The notes: a model not told the origin generated them from the sequence alone. A stretch of DNA of 64,000 bases from Candidatus Trichofilum aggregatum (GCA_016716885.1 JADJUV010000017.1:22219-86218), one strand, 5' to 3'; positions 45,691 to 55,374 are shown, counted from the stretch's first letter. A program made the numbers and translations.

Positions 45691-46830
45691 TCAGGGCATA
45701 TTTTTGAAGGTGAAGGGAATAGCTACGAACACGAAGAAGAACATCACCAGCGTAAAGAGGGCGACAGAGCGGCGGACGGGATCGAGGGGGGTAACATCAT
45801 CGAGGGGTTCGGCATGAACACGGCCAAAAAAGAAGAGCAGGAGAATCCAAAAGCCCCAGGTAGCGCCTTCACTGAGAAACATGAGGACGATCAGGGTGAT
45901 GAGAATGGGCCAATAGAACGTTTTGGCCTGTTTGCCAAAGAGGGCATAAGCAATATGGCCGCCATCGAGTTGGCCGATAGGCAACAGGTTTAAGCCGGTG
46001 ACGAGCAACCCCACCCAGCCAGCCCAGGCTACATTGTTCAGGGTGACATCTAGCCCTTCGGGTGAAGGCAATATCTGACCAAAAACGAGGAGTTTAGCCA
46101 GAAGGTAGAGAATGGAGTTGCCTTCTAGCATGTACGGCTCGTTGACGGGTAGCTGGGTGATATTGGATGTGTAGAGGCCGTATAGCAGGATAGGAATGGC
46201 AAATACCAGCCCGGTGAGTGGCCCAGCCGCGCCAATGTCCAGAAGGGCACGTTTGTTTTTGATGGGGGCTTTGAGCCGGATCATGGCGCCCATGGTGCCG
46301 ATGAAAGAAAAGGGCATGGGGATGAAGTAAGGCAGAGTAACTGGGACGTTGTGGTAACGAGCGGCGAAGTAGTGACCCAATTCATGTGATCCGAGAATGA
46401 GGATGAGGCTAAGGGAGAAGGGCCAGCCGGTGAGCAGTTGGGCCGGGGTGGGCAGGCTGGCACCATCCCAGGCGGGTTCCATACCCACGAGTAAGGTGGT
46501 GATAATGGTGGCGATGAAGAGGAGCAGGTTGATCCACCATTGGGATGGGGTGGCTTTGAAGACGATGGGGATGGCGATGAGGTAGGTTTGTTCTTCTTCT
46601 TCGCGGATGAGGGGGGTGAAGCCGTGGGCTTCGACGCGGCCGCGCATTTCATCATAACATTCGGCCAGGTCACAACGAAATTGCCCCTTCAGACGAATGG
46701 AGCCGGGTTGAGGGCTGTTGATTTGTACCTGGGTACAGGTGAAAAACTCAGCCAGATCCGTGCGGATGCCGCTAGCGATAGCGGAAAGGGGATCGTCGGG
46801 GTTGTTAGCGGGAGCGGTGAAGAGGGTCAT
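45691..46830 (-). CDS. Site-2 protease family intramembrane metalloprotease (M50)
   Basis: The 379-residue protein has a soluble N-terminal domain of about 130 residues, then membrane helices with the zinc-binding HExxH in GSHELGHYFAAR, and the third ligand motif NLLPIGQLDGGHIAYALFG. It cleaves membrane-spanning substrates in regulated intramembrane proteolysis or similar. The substrate is not evident; no anti-sigma gene adjoins. Its start overlaps the stop of the upstream small gene (ATGA). Confidence 0.85.
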   Translation of the reverse strand: MTLFTAPANNPDDPLSAIASGIRTDLAEFFTCTQVQINSPQPGSIRLKGQFRCDLAECYDEMRGRVEAHGFTPLIREEEEQTYLIAIPIVFKATPSQWWINLLLFIATIITTLLVGMEPAWDGASLPTPAQLLTGWPFSLSLILILGSHELGHYFAARYHNVPVTLPYFIPMPFSFIGTMGAMIRLKAPIKNKRALLDIGAAGPLTGLVFAIPILLYGLYTSNITQLPVNEPYMLEGNSILYLLAKLLVFGQILPSPEGLDVTLNNVAWAGWVGLLVTGLNLLPIGQLDGGHIAYALFGKQAKTFYWPILITLIVLMFLSEGATWGFWILLLFFFGRVHAEPLDDVTPLDPVRRSVALFTLVMFFFVFVAIPFTFKNMP

Positions 46831-47066
46831 AGTTGGTTGTCCGCGGCCGCGTCATCTTCCTCTGCCTCATCATCATCACCCCAGCTAATAATCCAGACAC
46901 AAGCTCCGGCTACCAGGGTAGTGATCAGCAAAAGCCAAAACCATTGCCGTCCTTCCAGCCCTACATCTCGTGCCGAGAAGAGCAAAATAATATCCATGCC
47001 TACCGCCAAAACGATCCAGGCAAAGAGCCGGGGATACGTATTAATCCAGGTTTTTAATTGTTCCAT
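46827..47066 (-). CDS. Small two-helix membrane protein
   Basis: The 79-residue protein has two helices (about residues 12-30 and 42-62) and an acidic tail, DDDEAEEDDAAADNQ. It overlaps the start of the site-2 protease gene, so it may be a partner or a regulator; I recognise no family. Confidence 0.65.
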   Translation of the reverse strand: MEQLKTWINTYPRLFAWIVLAVGMDIILLFSARDVGLEGRQWFWLLLITTLVAGACVWIISWGDDDEAEEDDAAADNQL

Positions 47067-47079
47067 AGGTTATTGTTTA

Positions 47080-47110
47080 GGTGGGTTCAATCTTGACGCT
47101 TGAACCCACC
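47080..47110. terminator. Hairpin between small membrane gene and CoaE
   Basis: Perfect 11-bp arms (47080-47090/47100-47110) with a nine-base loop. No clear T-tract. Confidence 0.55.
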
Positions 47111-47165
47111 TTGAATTAGATATTCGTGGTTCAGGTCTAAGTAATTGTTCGTGAATAAGTTCGCT

Positions 47166-47198
47166 AGATTGCGGCAGTCTTCAAGACTGCCGCAATCT
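47166..47198. terminator. Near-perfect palindrome with AGTCTTCAAGACT core
   Basis: AGATTGCGGCAGTCTT (47166-47181) pairs with 47183-47198 over 16 bases with a one-base centre. It lies just after the CoaE gene end in the minus direction. It shares its core with the hairpin at 15668-15700. Confidence 0.7.
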
Positions 47199-47228
47199 AA
47201 AAACCGCTAAGTTAATTCCGAACGATCA

Positions 47229-48561
47229 CTAAATGGGTGAAGTGATGCGATCATCACGCAAAATCTTGATCATCGCCAGGGTGTTGGCTGGCTGTGACTC
47301 CTGTAGGGCCTGTTTCCAGACACGGGGCAGGCTGTCAATGCTTAGAATTTGGTACTCATTAAAGGCCAAATATCCCCCTAGCCGGTCTACCTGATCATGG
47401 GGCAAAAAGACGACGACAATCTCGCAAAAATGCTGGATCGCCGATTTTTCGATGTCTTTGAGCACCGGATCAAAAGCGAAGGAGACGGATTCGGGTGGAT
47501 TGATATAAATCTGATCAACCCGGGCGATCAGGTTCTCGATGTGCCAACCGGTGACGATGTAAATGGTGGTGCCGCTTTGGGCGATGAAGTAGCTGCGATC
47601 CCCCAAGGCCATCAGTAATTCAGAGCGGGACATTTTGATCTGACCACCGGTAGCTTTGTCAACGTGTAACAAGATGGCGGGCACATCAGACGGGCGGGCG
47701 CGGCGGACATTGATTTCTTCCGCAGCGGCAGAAGCCGGGACGGTGGGGGCAATGGTAGCCACGGGTTGGGGACGGCTGGCTGGCCCTGTTCTTTCGGCGG
47801 TGGGTTCAGCCGGAGCCGGGCGCGGTGGCGCGGGTTGAGAAATGGGGGGCTGGCTGGGCGTCGGTTGGACAGGAGGATGTGGGGTAGCCGGGGAGGGGTG
47901 CAGATGCCGCGGCCGCGACCAATCCTTCGGCTATCTTGGGTTTCATCACCGGGTCCATGCCAAATATGCGCCGCCAGGCCAGCATGAACTGTTTCTGGGT
48001 GTTTTCTAGTGTGCCATGGGTGTCAAACACCACATCGGCCAGGGCGATCTTGGCTTCCTGGGACGATTGCATCTCTACCCGTTGTTTCGCGGCCGCGGGG
48101 TCTATGCCCCGGCAAATCACCAAGCGTTCAATCTGGCGTTGAACCGGGCAACGTGTGACCCATATATGATCACAAAGTCCCTTCAAATCCCCTTCGAGTA
48201 GCTTAATGGCCTCAATCACGACCACCAATTTTTCACTTTGATCAATTCGAGCCATGACCTCGCGGCGCACGGCCGGATGCACCATCTGCTCCAGGTCTTT
48301 CAATGCTGTTGCATCTTTAAAAACAAGTTCTCCCAGAGCCACCCGGTTAATGCGACCATCAGGCAGGCGCACCTGAGGGCCAAAGGCCACGGCAATAGCC
48401 GCTTGCATACTGGCATCGTGATCCATGATGCTATGAACTACGGCATCGGCATCAACTGTCAGGGCACCGGTTTCCTCAGCTAGTTTCATGACGGCTGATT
48501 TGCCGGTGGCAATGTTGCCTGTCAACCCGATGATCGTCTTCTTTGGCCATTGTTTGCTCAC
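47229..48561 (-). CDS. coaE: Dephospho-CoA kinase fused to a GNAT-like domain, frameshifted in the linker
   Basis: The first 225 residues are dephospho-CoA kinase: P-loop LTGNIATGKSAVM, DADAVVHSIMD, and the later lid and RCPVQRQIERL motif. It phosphorylates dephospho-CoA, the last step of CoA synthesis. In the visible frame it ends shortly after a Pro-rich start. A one-base shift near 47893 restores a continuous Pro-rich linker (HPPVQPTPSQPPISQ...), then a C-terminal domain of about 175 residues beginning INVRRARPSDVPAILLH, with the features of a GNAT acetyltransferase. I therefore treat it as one protein of about 444 residues. The start is a GTG at 48561; a heptamer array precedes it. A GNAT function is inference; the shift may be a sequencing error. 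Confidence 0.8.
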
Positions 48562-48576
48562 GATTGACTCCTACGG

Positions 48577-48644
48577 GATTAAGTTTCGAGTTTCGAGTTT
48601 CAAGTTTCAAGTTTCAAGTTTTGAGTTCCCAGAGTTCCCAGAGT
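48577..48644. repeat. Heptamer tandem array in CoaE leader
   Basis: TTTCGAG and TTTCAAG heptamers, then AGTTCCCAG units, fill the gap between the coaE start and the ABC-F gene end. Confidence 0.75.
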
Positions 48645-50660
48645 TCATCCTGGGCTTGGTTCATGGGCCTGCTCCCAGGCCGCTACCAACGCTTCGAGTG
48701 TGGCCTGAGCTTGTTCATATTCTATGCTCAGGGTTTGTATCTTGTCAAAAGCGGACTCGACGGTGGCTTGTTGGAGCTGTGTGGTAACGGTTTGCACCTG
48801 TATTTCGGCCTGGTGAATCTGTTTCTCCAGGCTAGAAATGGTAGAGGCCCGTTTGCGTTGCTCATTTTTGCTCAGATTGGTGCCATTACTAGTTGCGGCT
48901 GTTTCCGCGGCCGCGACCTTTATCTGCCGCGTTTTCTCGTTCTGCTCTGACCGGGCCAGCAAATATTCCTGGTAGTTGCCCGCAAACAGATGAATTCGGC
49001 CATCACGCAACTCCCAAATTTGCGTGGCTAACCGGTTTACCAGATACCGATCATGGGTCACCATGAGAATCGTACCGGCAAAATGTTCCAGTACCGACTG
49101 CAAAATTTCCTGGGACATAATATCCAGATGGTTGGTTGGTTCGTCCAGGAGAAGGAAATTGGCTTTTTCTCGCGCCAGGATAGCTAAAGACACGCGGCCG
49201 CGTTCGCCACCACTCAGGCTACTAATTACCTTATGCACATCATCCCCACGAAACAAAAATTGAGCCAGGTAATTACGCGCCTGACTAATGGGCAAATTCT
49301 CAAAACGGAGCAACTCATCCAAAATCGTGTTATTCGGATTTAGCCCTTCATGAGCCTGAGCAAAATAGCCCACATCCAGGCTGGCTCCCAACTCCACTTC
49401 ACCCCGCAGGGGCGGCAATTGTCCGCGAATGGTCTTGAGAAAGGTCGTTTTGCCCGTGCCGTTTTGGCCGATGAGCGCGGCGCACTCCAGTCGGTGCAGC
49501 TCTAGATCATCGGTAGTAAACAGCGGGTTGCCCGGGTAACCAATCTGTAAATTTTTCGTACGCAATACCATTTTGCCACTGCGTTGGCGCGTCACTAAAT
49601 TCAGGCGCAAATCTGGGGGTCGAATAACCGGGTTACGCAAACCTTTGATGCGGTTTTCGGCTTCTTCCACACTCAGGTCAAAGCGGGAAATATCTAGCTC
49701 TGAGGTAACTTGAGACCAGTTTTTCCCCTGCATGATATCCAGGCCACCCTGCTCAATCGCCAAAAGTTCCCGGCTGATACGGCTCAATTTGCCCTTAGCC
49801 ATTTGGGTGCGTTGTCCGGCAATATTACGCTTAATGAAATCCATCTCTTTCTCCAGCCGTTCTTTGAGGGTATGAAACTCCTCTTCACGTCGTTCCCAGC
49901 GCTCCTGCCGTTGATCCACATAGGCGGTGTAATTACCCCGGTATACTTCCATCCCTCCCGGACTCATTTCCCAAATGGTGTTGACCACCCGGTCCAAAAA
50001 ATACCGGTCATGGCTGACGATGAGAATGGCCCCATCCCAACTATTGAGGGCACTTTCCAGCCATTCAATCGCTTCCACATCCAGATGATTGGTTGGCTCG
50101 TCGAGGATGAGCAAATCGGGCCGTTCCAGCAAGAGGCGACCTAGCCGCACGCGAGTTTTTTGGCCGCCACTCAATTGGTTAAGCGGCAGGTTCCAGTTGT
50201 GCCGATTGAAGCCGAGTCCTTCTAGCACTTGTTTGATCCGCACGGGGTATTCGTAGCCACCGGCGTGTTCAAACTCCATTTGTAGTTGGCTGTAGCGATC
50301 AAAGAGGGTGTCGGAGATGGCGCTTTCCATCGCCTGTTCCATCTGCCGGAGTTCGGCTTCCATGGCTAGCACGGGGGCAAATACGGTGAGGGCCTCTTCA
50401 TAAACGGTGTGTTCGGGGCGGGCAAAGGTCGCGGCCGCTTCCTGAGATAAATAACCCAGCCGTTTTTCTTTGGTTATATGCACTTGCCCGGTGTGTGGGC
50501 TATCCAAACCGGCCAAGATGCGCAGAAGGGTTGTTTTGCCCACCCCATTGGGGCCAACCAGTCCAACTTTGCCATCATTGGCAATACGGCCAGCTATACC
50601 GGAAAAAATATCGCGGGCACCATAGGCTTGACTAAGATTGCTAAAGGATAAAATCGCCAT
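48645..50660 (-). CDS. ABC-F family ATPase (Uup/EttA-like)
   Basis: The 671-residue protein begins MAILSFSNLSQAYGARDIF and has two ABC domains: Walker A GLVGPNGVGKTTLL and signature LSGGQKTRVRLG, then GQNGTGKTTFLK and LSGGERGRVSLA. Both Walker B ends are LLILDEPTNHLD and LLLDEPTNHLD, with the glutamates. The linker between the domains (KERLEKEMDFIKRNI) is the P-site tRNA interaction motif-like region. A C-terminal coiled coil closes the protein. ABC-F proteins act on the ribosome. The ATG at 50660 is preferred over the longer reading. Confidence 0.9.
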   Translation of the reverse strand: MAILSFSNLSQAYGARDIFSGIAGRIANDGKVGLVGPNGVGKTTLLRILAGLDSPHTGQVHITKEKRLGYLSQEAAATFARPEHTVYEEALTVFAPVLAMEAELRQMEQAMESAISDTLFDRYSQLQMEFEHAGGYEYPVRIKQVLEGLGFNRHNWNLPLNQLSGGQKTRVRLGRLLLERPDLLILDEPTNHLDVEAIEWLESALNSWDGAILIVSHDRYFLDRVVNTIWEMSPGGMEVYRGNYTAYVDQRQERWERREEEFHTLKERLEKEMDFIKRNIAGQRTQMAKGKLSRISRELLAIEQGGLDIMQGKNWSQVTSELDISRFDLSVEEAENRIKGLRNPVIRPPDLRLNLVTRQRSGKMVLRTKNLQIGYPGNPLFTTDDLELHRLECAALIGQNGTGKTTFLKTIRGQLPPLRGEVELGASLDVGYFAQAHEGLNPNNTILDELLRFENLPISQARNYLAQFLFRGDDVHKVISSLSGGERGRVSLAILAREKANFLLLDEPTNHLDIMSQEILQSVLEHFAGTILMVTHDRYLVNRLATQIWELRDGRIHLFAGNYQEYLLARSEQNEKTRQIKVAAAETAATSNGTNLSKNEQRKRASTISSLEKQIHQAEIQVQTVTTQLQQATVESAFDKIQTLSIEYEQAQATLEALVAAWEQAHEPSPG

Positions 50661-51099
50661 GAGCAGAATTATAACCGCAACTGTTCGGGTCTGCTCATTA
50701 TGACGACTGTCGGTCAATTCTGAGCCTATCCACGGGTGGGGCTATTCCAAAGTCAATTAGTGCAGCTTTACACAACTCCTTAGCAGGGTAAGTCGAAAGA
50801 CCCATTCCCCTTCCCGATTGTAGTTTAAAAAAATAGTCAGGTAACCCGGTTTCCCCCACACGATGGCACAGCGCTAAAAAGATCGGACTTTGGAAAAGCC
50901 GTGCTATCCACGGGTGGTGCGCTTGCTTAATGAGTGCAGAAAGTTTGCTGTAGGTACGCCCCGAAGAGTACGGCGTCCTCGGCGTGAAACATCCCGCAAT
51001 TCAGATAACCATTTCGGCTTCTGGTTCGTAGTGCCCGCTATGAACCAGATCTTTATAGCTTGTTGGGATTCTTCCTCGAAGATAAAAAAGCCCGGCTCA
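50661..51099. other. Intergenic region
   Basis: No gene seen. It contains the repeat matching 45551-45604 (50759-50815), direct copies of a TATCCACGGGTGG unit (50737 and 50906), and fragments like TTGGGATTCTTCCTCGAAGA (51062-51080) shared with the 31.8-kb dispersed repeat. A terminator-like stem (AAAAGCCCGGCT...AGCCGGGCTTTTTT) lies at 51088-51116. Confidence 0.6.
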
Positions 51100-51116
51100 T
51101 TAGCCGGGCTTTTTTA
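51088..51116. terminator. Rho-independent terminator at end of the BY-kinase gene
   Basis: AAAAGCCCGGCT (51088-51099) and AGCCGGGCTTTT (51104-51115) pair perfectly over 12 bases with a four-base loop. The minus-direction T-tract follows. It overlaps the last codons of the BY-kinase gene. Confidence 0.7.
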
Positions 51117-52784
51117 TTGTTGCTGTGGTTTCTTTCTCTTTGGAGCGCGTACGCCAGGGTGGGGTAATAAACCGTTTCTGTTTACTATTGACCGGGGCCT
51201 CATGGTCCGTAGCGGGTACTGTTTGATAATTGTAATAATAATAATCGTTACCTTGCTCTGTTGACCAACGATTTAAGACAACACCAATGACGTTTCCTTT
51301 CATTTTGGAAAGTCGTTCTTTAACTTGCTGTAATTGGTTACGGCGAGTCTGCCCGGAACGGGTTACCAGGATAATGTTGTCTACCTGGGTGCTCATAACG
51401 AGGGCATCGGTAACGGCCAGGACGGGCGTTGTGTCAAAGACAAGGTAATCAAACTCACCGACCAACGCGGCAAAGGTCATTTGCATTTTGGTTGAACCAA
51501 GAAGTTCTGAGGGGTTTGGTGGCAGTGGCCCGCTGGTGAGTATCGACAGGTCAGGCACATCACTTTTTTGAATGTAGGCACTAAGCAGATTCCAGATATT
51601 TTTGATGCTATCGTCTACCTTGGCTTCAAGCAGGTAGCTGGTCAGGCCACGGTCATTGGGTAAATTGAAGATAGCATGTTGACGCGGCCGCCGCAAATCA
51701 GTATCAATCAGTAAAACTCTGGCCCCGGCCTGAGCCAACACAACGGCTAAATTAGCGGAGACAGTGCTTTTACCTTCTTCGGGTGTACCACTGGTAACCA
51801 TGATAGAGACGTTTTTTTTGTCTAGCGAGGCAAACTGGACACCTGTGCGTAATACCCGGAAGGTTTCAGAAACATGGGCACGCGGTTGCGAGACGGTAAT
51901 GAGTTCATTGTGGTTTAGGTCTCGTTTAAACAGAGGGAGACTGGCGAGCATAGGGAGTCCGGTAAGTTGGGTAACTTCCTCGGGGGTTTTGATGGTGTCG
52001 TCAATAAACTCGAGCAGGAACGCGGCCGCGACCGCCAACACCCCCCCCACAACTGCCGACAACAAAATAATGACCTGTTTGTTAGGCCCAATGGGAAGAA
52101 TTGGATAATTGGCGGGCACAATCACCCGCAACGAATTGCTAGCCCCACTCCCCGTAGAAGCAAACAAGTTACTAAAATTTGTCTGCAAGGTCGTCAACTT
52201 AGTTTCTAATACCGCAATCTCGCCCTGTAACGCCGCAATTTCTGAAGCACTAAATAGTTGCCCCAATTCTTCTTGTTTGCGCACAATCTCGGTCTGAGTT
52301 ACCTGAATATCCGTCTGAATATCCAGCAATTGTTGATTAACAAATGCTTGAAGCCCTTCTCCTGACTGCTCGGCCCCGGTTGGACTCATGAGAATCAACT
52401 GATTCGCCAATTCATCGGCTACACGCTAGGCGCGTAGTTGGTTGGTGTCAATAACATTGATCTCTACCAACTGACTGCTGGTACGAGCTACCGCGGAGAA
52501 ATCGGGCAACCACTCAACCCCAGGGCGGCCATTGTTTTTTCATTGACCAGTCCTCGGTTTAATATATCTGCGTAAGTTTCGGAGAGTTGCCGTTCAATAC
52601 CAATCGTACCGCCATCGGGGTTAGGTTCACTGATGGTGGTACCGACAACAAGTGTTACTTTGGATTGATAGACGGGAGGAAGCGGCCGCGTAACCAGGTA
52701 ACTCGAAACACCCGCCAGCAACGTTGCCGCCAGGATGAGCCACCACCATTTCTCTATCGGTGCAATATATTGCCTGAAATTCAT
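51100..52784 (-). pseudogene. Polysaccharide co-polymerase/BY-kinase (Wzz-CapB fusion), interrupted
   Basis: The N-terminal part (52784-52488) has a Wzz start and helix WWWLILAATLLAGVSSYLV. A frameshift near 52500 and an in-frame TAG at 52426-52428 precede the main part (from 52410), with a second helix (about VIILLSAVVGGVLAVAAAFL). The kinase has Walker A TSGTPEEGKSTVSANLA, A' LLIDTDLRRP, Walker B FDYLVFDTTP. A C-terminal Tyr cluster (DYYYYNYQT) is the autophosphorylation site of bacterial tyrosine kinases. It would control exopolysaccharide chain length. It opens the exopolysaccharide locus; the shift and stop may be sequencing errors. Confidence 0.8.
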
Positions 52785-52857
52785 ACCTTTGTTACCAATA
52801 GGACATCGGTACTACCGCCCTCATTATACTCTACCTGTACAAACAGCGGAACTACGC

Positions 52858-53424
52858 TCAAACTTCAGCCATGGCCCGGGCACGCACGGCTCTGGTAATA
52901 AGATGACCCAAAATGAGGTGAGCATCTTCCATACATTCAATATGCCTGCCCGTTACATGAAGCTCCACATCCACCAACGGCCCCAATTTGCCATGCTCAA
53001 ATCCCGTGAAGCCAATGGTTGTGGCCCCCACTTCTTTAGCCAGGGCCACGGCATTCACCACGTTGGGAGAATTGCCGCTACAAGAAATCCCAATGACCAC
53101 GTCATCCGGTTCCACTAGATTGGCTAATTGCAGTTTAAACACATTTTCGTAGCCATCATCATTGCCATAGGCCGAAAAGGCCGCCATATTGTCTGACAAA
53201 CCGATCACCTTGAAGTGAGGCTGCCCGGCCATACGGGTGTTTTTTGACAGGTCACACACCAAGTGAGTCGCTGTCGAGGCACTGCCCCCATTACCCATAA
53301 CAAAAATCTTTCGCTTGGCCAACCGGGCCTGGTGCAAAATCTCAATAACCTGGCTTATTTTCTCTGGCGCTAACGAATCAAGCGCATCTTTGACATCGGC
53401 AAAATACCCATTAATCTCGTCCAT
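52858..53424 (-). CDS. gmhA: SIS-domain phosphoheptose isomerase
   Basis: The 188-residue protein begins MDEINGYFADVKDALD and has the SIS phosphosugar-binding motif KIFVMGNGGSASTATHLVCD (about residues 40-60), with GISCSGNSPNV later. This is the sedoheptulose-7-phosphate isomerase pattern. It forms D-glycero-D-manno-heptose 7-phosphate. The kinase HddA gene next to it supports a heptose pathway. The ATG at 53424 is preferred over a TTG at 53454. Confidence 0.85.
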   Translation of the reverse strand: MDEINGYFADVKDALDSLAPEKISQVIEILHQARLAKRKIFVMGNGGSASTATHLVCDLSKNTRMAGQPHFKVIGLSDNMAAFSAYGNDDGYENVFKLQLANLVEPDDVVIGISCSGNSPNVVNAVALAKEVGATTIGFTGFEHGKLGPLVDVELHVTGRHIECMEDAHLILGHLITRAVRARAMAEV

Positions 53425-53475
53425 TACAGCCTCGCTTTTCCATAAAGAGGTCAAGAGAACATCATTATTAACTCG

Positions 53476-53660
53476 ACTTTGGCGAAAATAAGCACACCCT
53501 CAGGAAATCTCTCAGTCTCTAATCTCTTCGACTCTGGCGAAAATTTGGACGACCTCTGGAAATCTCTTAATCTCTCAGTCTCTTAATCTCCAGAGGTCAG
53601 CACAAAAAACGCCAATGTCGAGTAATCTCTTAGTCTCCAGAGGTGAGAATAATAAACGCC
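53476..53660. repeat. CTCTGGAAATCTC repeat array
   Basis: About three related units lie between gmhA and hddA, each with GGCGAAAAT, CCTCTGGAAATCTC and TAATCTCCAGAGGT. GACCTCTGGA (53551-53560) and TCCAGAGGTC (53589-53598) form a perfect 10-bp stem. A single copy lies at 38731-38820. Confidence 0.8.
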
Positions 53661-53663
53661 CAA

Positions 53664-54641
53664 TTAAGGATGATAGTTAAAGATCACCTTGGATCCATCC
53701 TGATTAATGTTAAACGGTAACTCTTGTAATCCATGAAGCGCTTCGCGCACATGCTCTTGTCGTTCGTAAGGACAATAGAGAAGCAGAAAACCACCACCAC
53801 CCGCTCCCGTTATTTTGCCGCCAATGGCCCCGGCTTTGCGGGCGGACAAATACATATCATCCAAAACATTATTGCTGATCTTGCTAGCTAACTGCTTTTT
53901 TAATTCCCAGCTCTCATGAAGCAACTGCCCAAACCCATCTATATCACCCCGGCAAAGCACATCACGGGCGGTGTGCGCCATGGCCCGCATTTCCCGCAGA
54001 ACAGATAGACGATCCCGAATGTTGGCCTTTTGTTCGGACAGAACGCTATTGGCTTGTCGGCTCACGCCTGTGTAGAACAGTAACAGGGCATCGTTAAAGC
54101 GCCGCTGAATGGAGCGGTCGAGGGTGACTGACTGCACATCTACTTCACCATTGGTCTGGAAATCTATGAAGCGTAAACCACCATAAGCGGCGATATATTG
54201 ATCCTGGATGCCAATGGGGCTACCGAGGATATTTATCTCGATGTCACAAGCCTCGCGAGCCAGGTGCTCGGCGGAGATAAGTTCTTTGCGGTAAGCGTAC
54301 ATGGCATGTAATGCCCCTACTGTAACTGTGCTGGATGAACCCAACCCTGAGCCTTCGGTAGGAATATCACCCATGGTAGTGATTTCTACACCAGAAGTGA
54401 TGCCTGTTTTGCGTAAAGATTCGCGTACCAGGTCATGGTGAATATCGTCAACACGCTCAACCAGTTCGGTTTTGGTATAACCAACACGCAGATAGTCATC
54501 AAAACGCTCTTTGACGGTAACAAAAATGTATTTATCAATGGCTGTTGTGAGGACGCTACCGCCTTCAGCTTCAAAAAATGAGCGGAAATCTGTGCCCCCG
54601 CCGAAAAAACTAACCCGTAATGGTGTTTGCACAATGATCAT
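53664..54641 (-). CDS. hddA: GHMP-family D-glycero-D-manno-heptose 7-phosphate kinase
   Basis: The 325-residue protein starts MIIVQTPLRVSFFGGGTDFR, the N-terminal GHMP motif. It has the Gly-rich ATP loop PTEGSGLGSSSTVTVGAL (about residues 95-112) and the C-terminal motif KITGAGGGGFLLLYC. It phosphorylates heptose 7-phosphate at C1. With gmhA it suggests GDP-heptose formation for the polysaccharide, although a nucleotidyltransferase is missing in the window. Its start overlaps the epimerase stop by four bases (ATGA). Confidence 0.85.
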   Translation of the reverse strand: MIIVQTPLRVSFFGGGTDFRSFFEAEGGSVLTTAIDKYIFVTVKERFDDYLRVGYTKTELVERVDDIHHDLVRESLRKTGITSGVEITTMGDIPTEGSGLGSSSTVTVGALHAMYAYRKELISAEHLAREACDIEINILGSPIGIQDQYIAAYGGLRFIDFQTNGEVDVQSVTLDRSIQRRFNDALLLFYTGVSRQANSVLSEQKANIRDRLSVLREMRAMAHTARDVLCRGDIDGFGQLLHESWELKKQLASKISNNVLDDMYLSARKAGAIGGKITGAGGGGFLLLYCPYERQEHVREALHGLQELPFNINQDGSKVIFNYHP

Positions 54642-55374
54642 GCTGTTAACTCCACATCTTGGAAATATGAGACCGTTTTTGTCAGACCGGTTGCCAGGTC
54701 TGTGGCTGGCTCCCAACCCAGGAATTGACCCGCTTTAGCGGCCGATAGATAAATCTGGCGAGTTTCACCCAAACGAGCTGGACCATAGGTAACATCTTGC
54801 TCATAGTGGGTAATCTGTTTCAGTAGGGCAAATAATTGGTTGATAGAAATACTCTGACCTGTACCCAGATTAAAAATGCCATTGGCTTCAGCGGTAAGGG
54901 CCAAAACGTTGGCCTGGGCACAGTCACCCACGTAGACAAAATCCCGTGCTTGTTCACCATCGCCAAAGATAGTTGTGGGCTGATTTTTGAGCATTTGTAG
55001 GGTAAATATGGAAACGACACCGGCTTCGCCCAGGGGGTCTTGTCGGGGGCCATACACATTGGGATAACGTAGAACGGTGTAGTTTAGACCGTAGTTTTGG
55101 TGGTACATGAAGAGGTAATGTTCTACGGTGTGTTTGCTCGCGCCGTAAGGGCAAATGGGGTTGATGGGGTGGGCTTCATCACAGGGCAGATATTCGGGTT
55201 CACCGTAAACGGCTCCGCCGGTTGAGATGTAGATAAAGCGTTGGACGTTGTGTTTGCGGGCGCTTTCTATCAGGTTGAGGGAGCCAAGAATATTGACCGA
55301 AGCATGGCCCGAATGTAACTGTCCACAACATGAGAGCCAATAAACCCGGCTCCCCCGGTAACGAGTATTTTCAT
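54638..55374 (-). pseudogene. NAD-dependent sugar epimerase with internal deletion
   Basis: It starts MKILVTGGAGFIGSHVVDSY with the GxxGxxG Rossmann motif, but after about residue 20 it jumps in another frame to HASVNILGSLNLIESARKH. About 55-60 residues that normally carry the rest of the nucleotide-binding strand are missing. The later part is intact: STGGAVYGEPEYLP, PYGASKHTVEHYLFMYH with the catalytic YxxxK, and RYPNVYGPRQDP. It is in the UDP-glucose 4-epimerase / heptose epimerase group. The deletion (around 55320) could be real or an assembly error. It is coupled to hddA. Confidence 0.75.

Noticed and set aside
53455..53663. tRNA or other structured RNA gene between gmhA and hddA
   Set aside because: The sequence consists of imperfect CTCTGGAAATCTC repeats without cloverleaf features.
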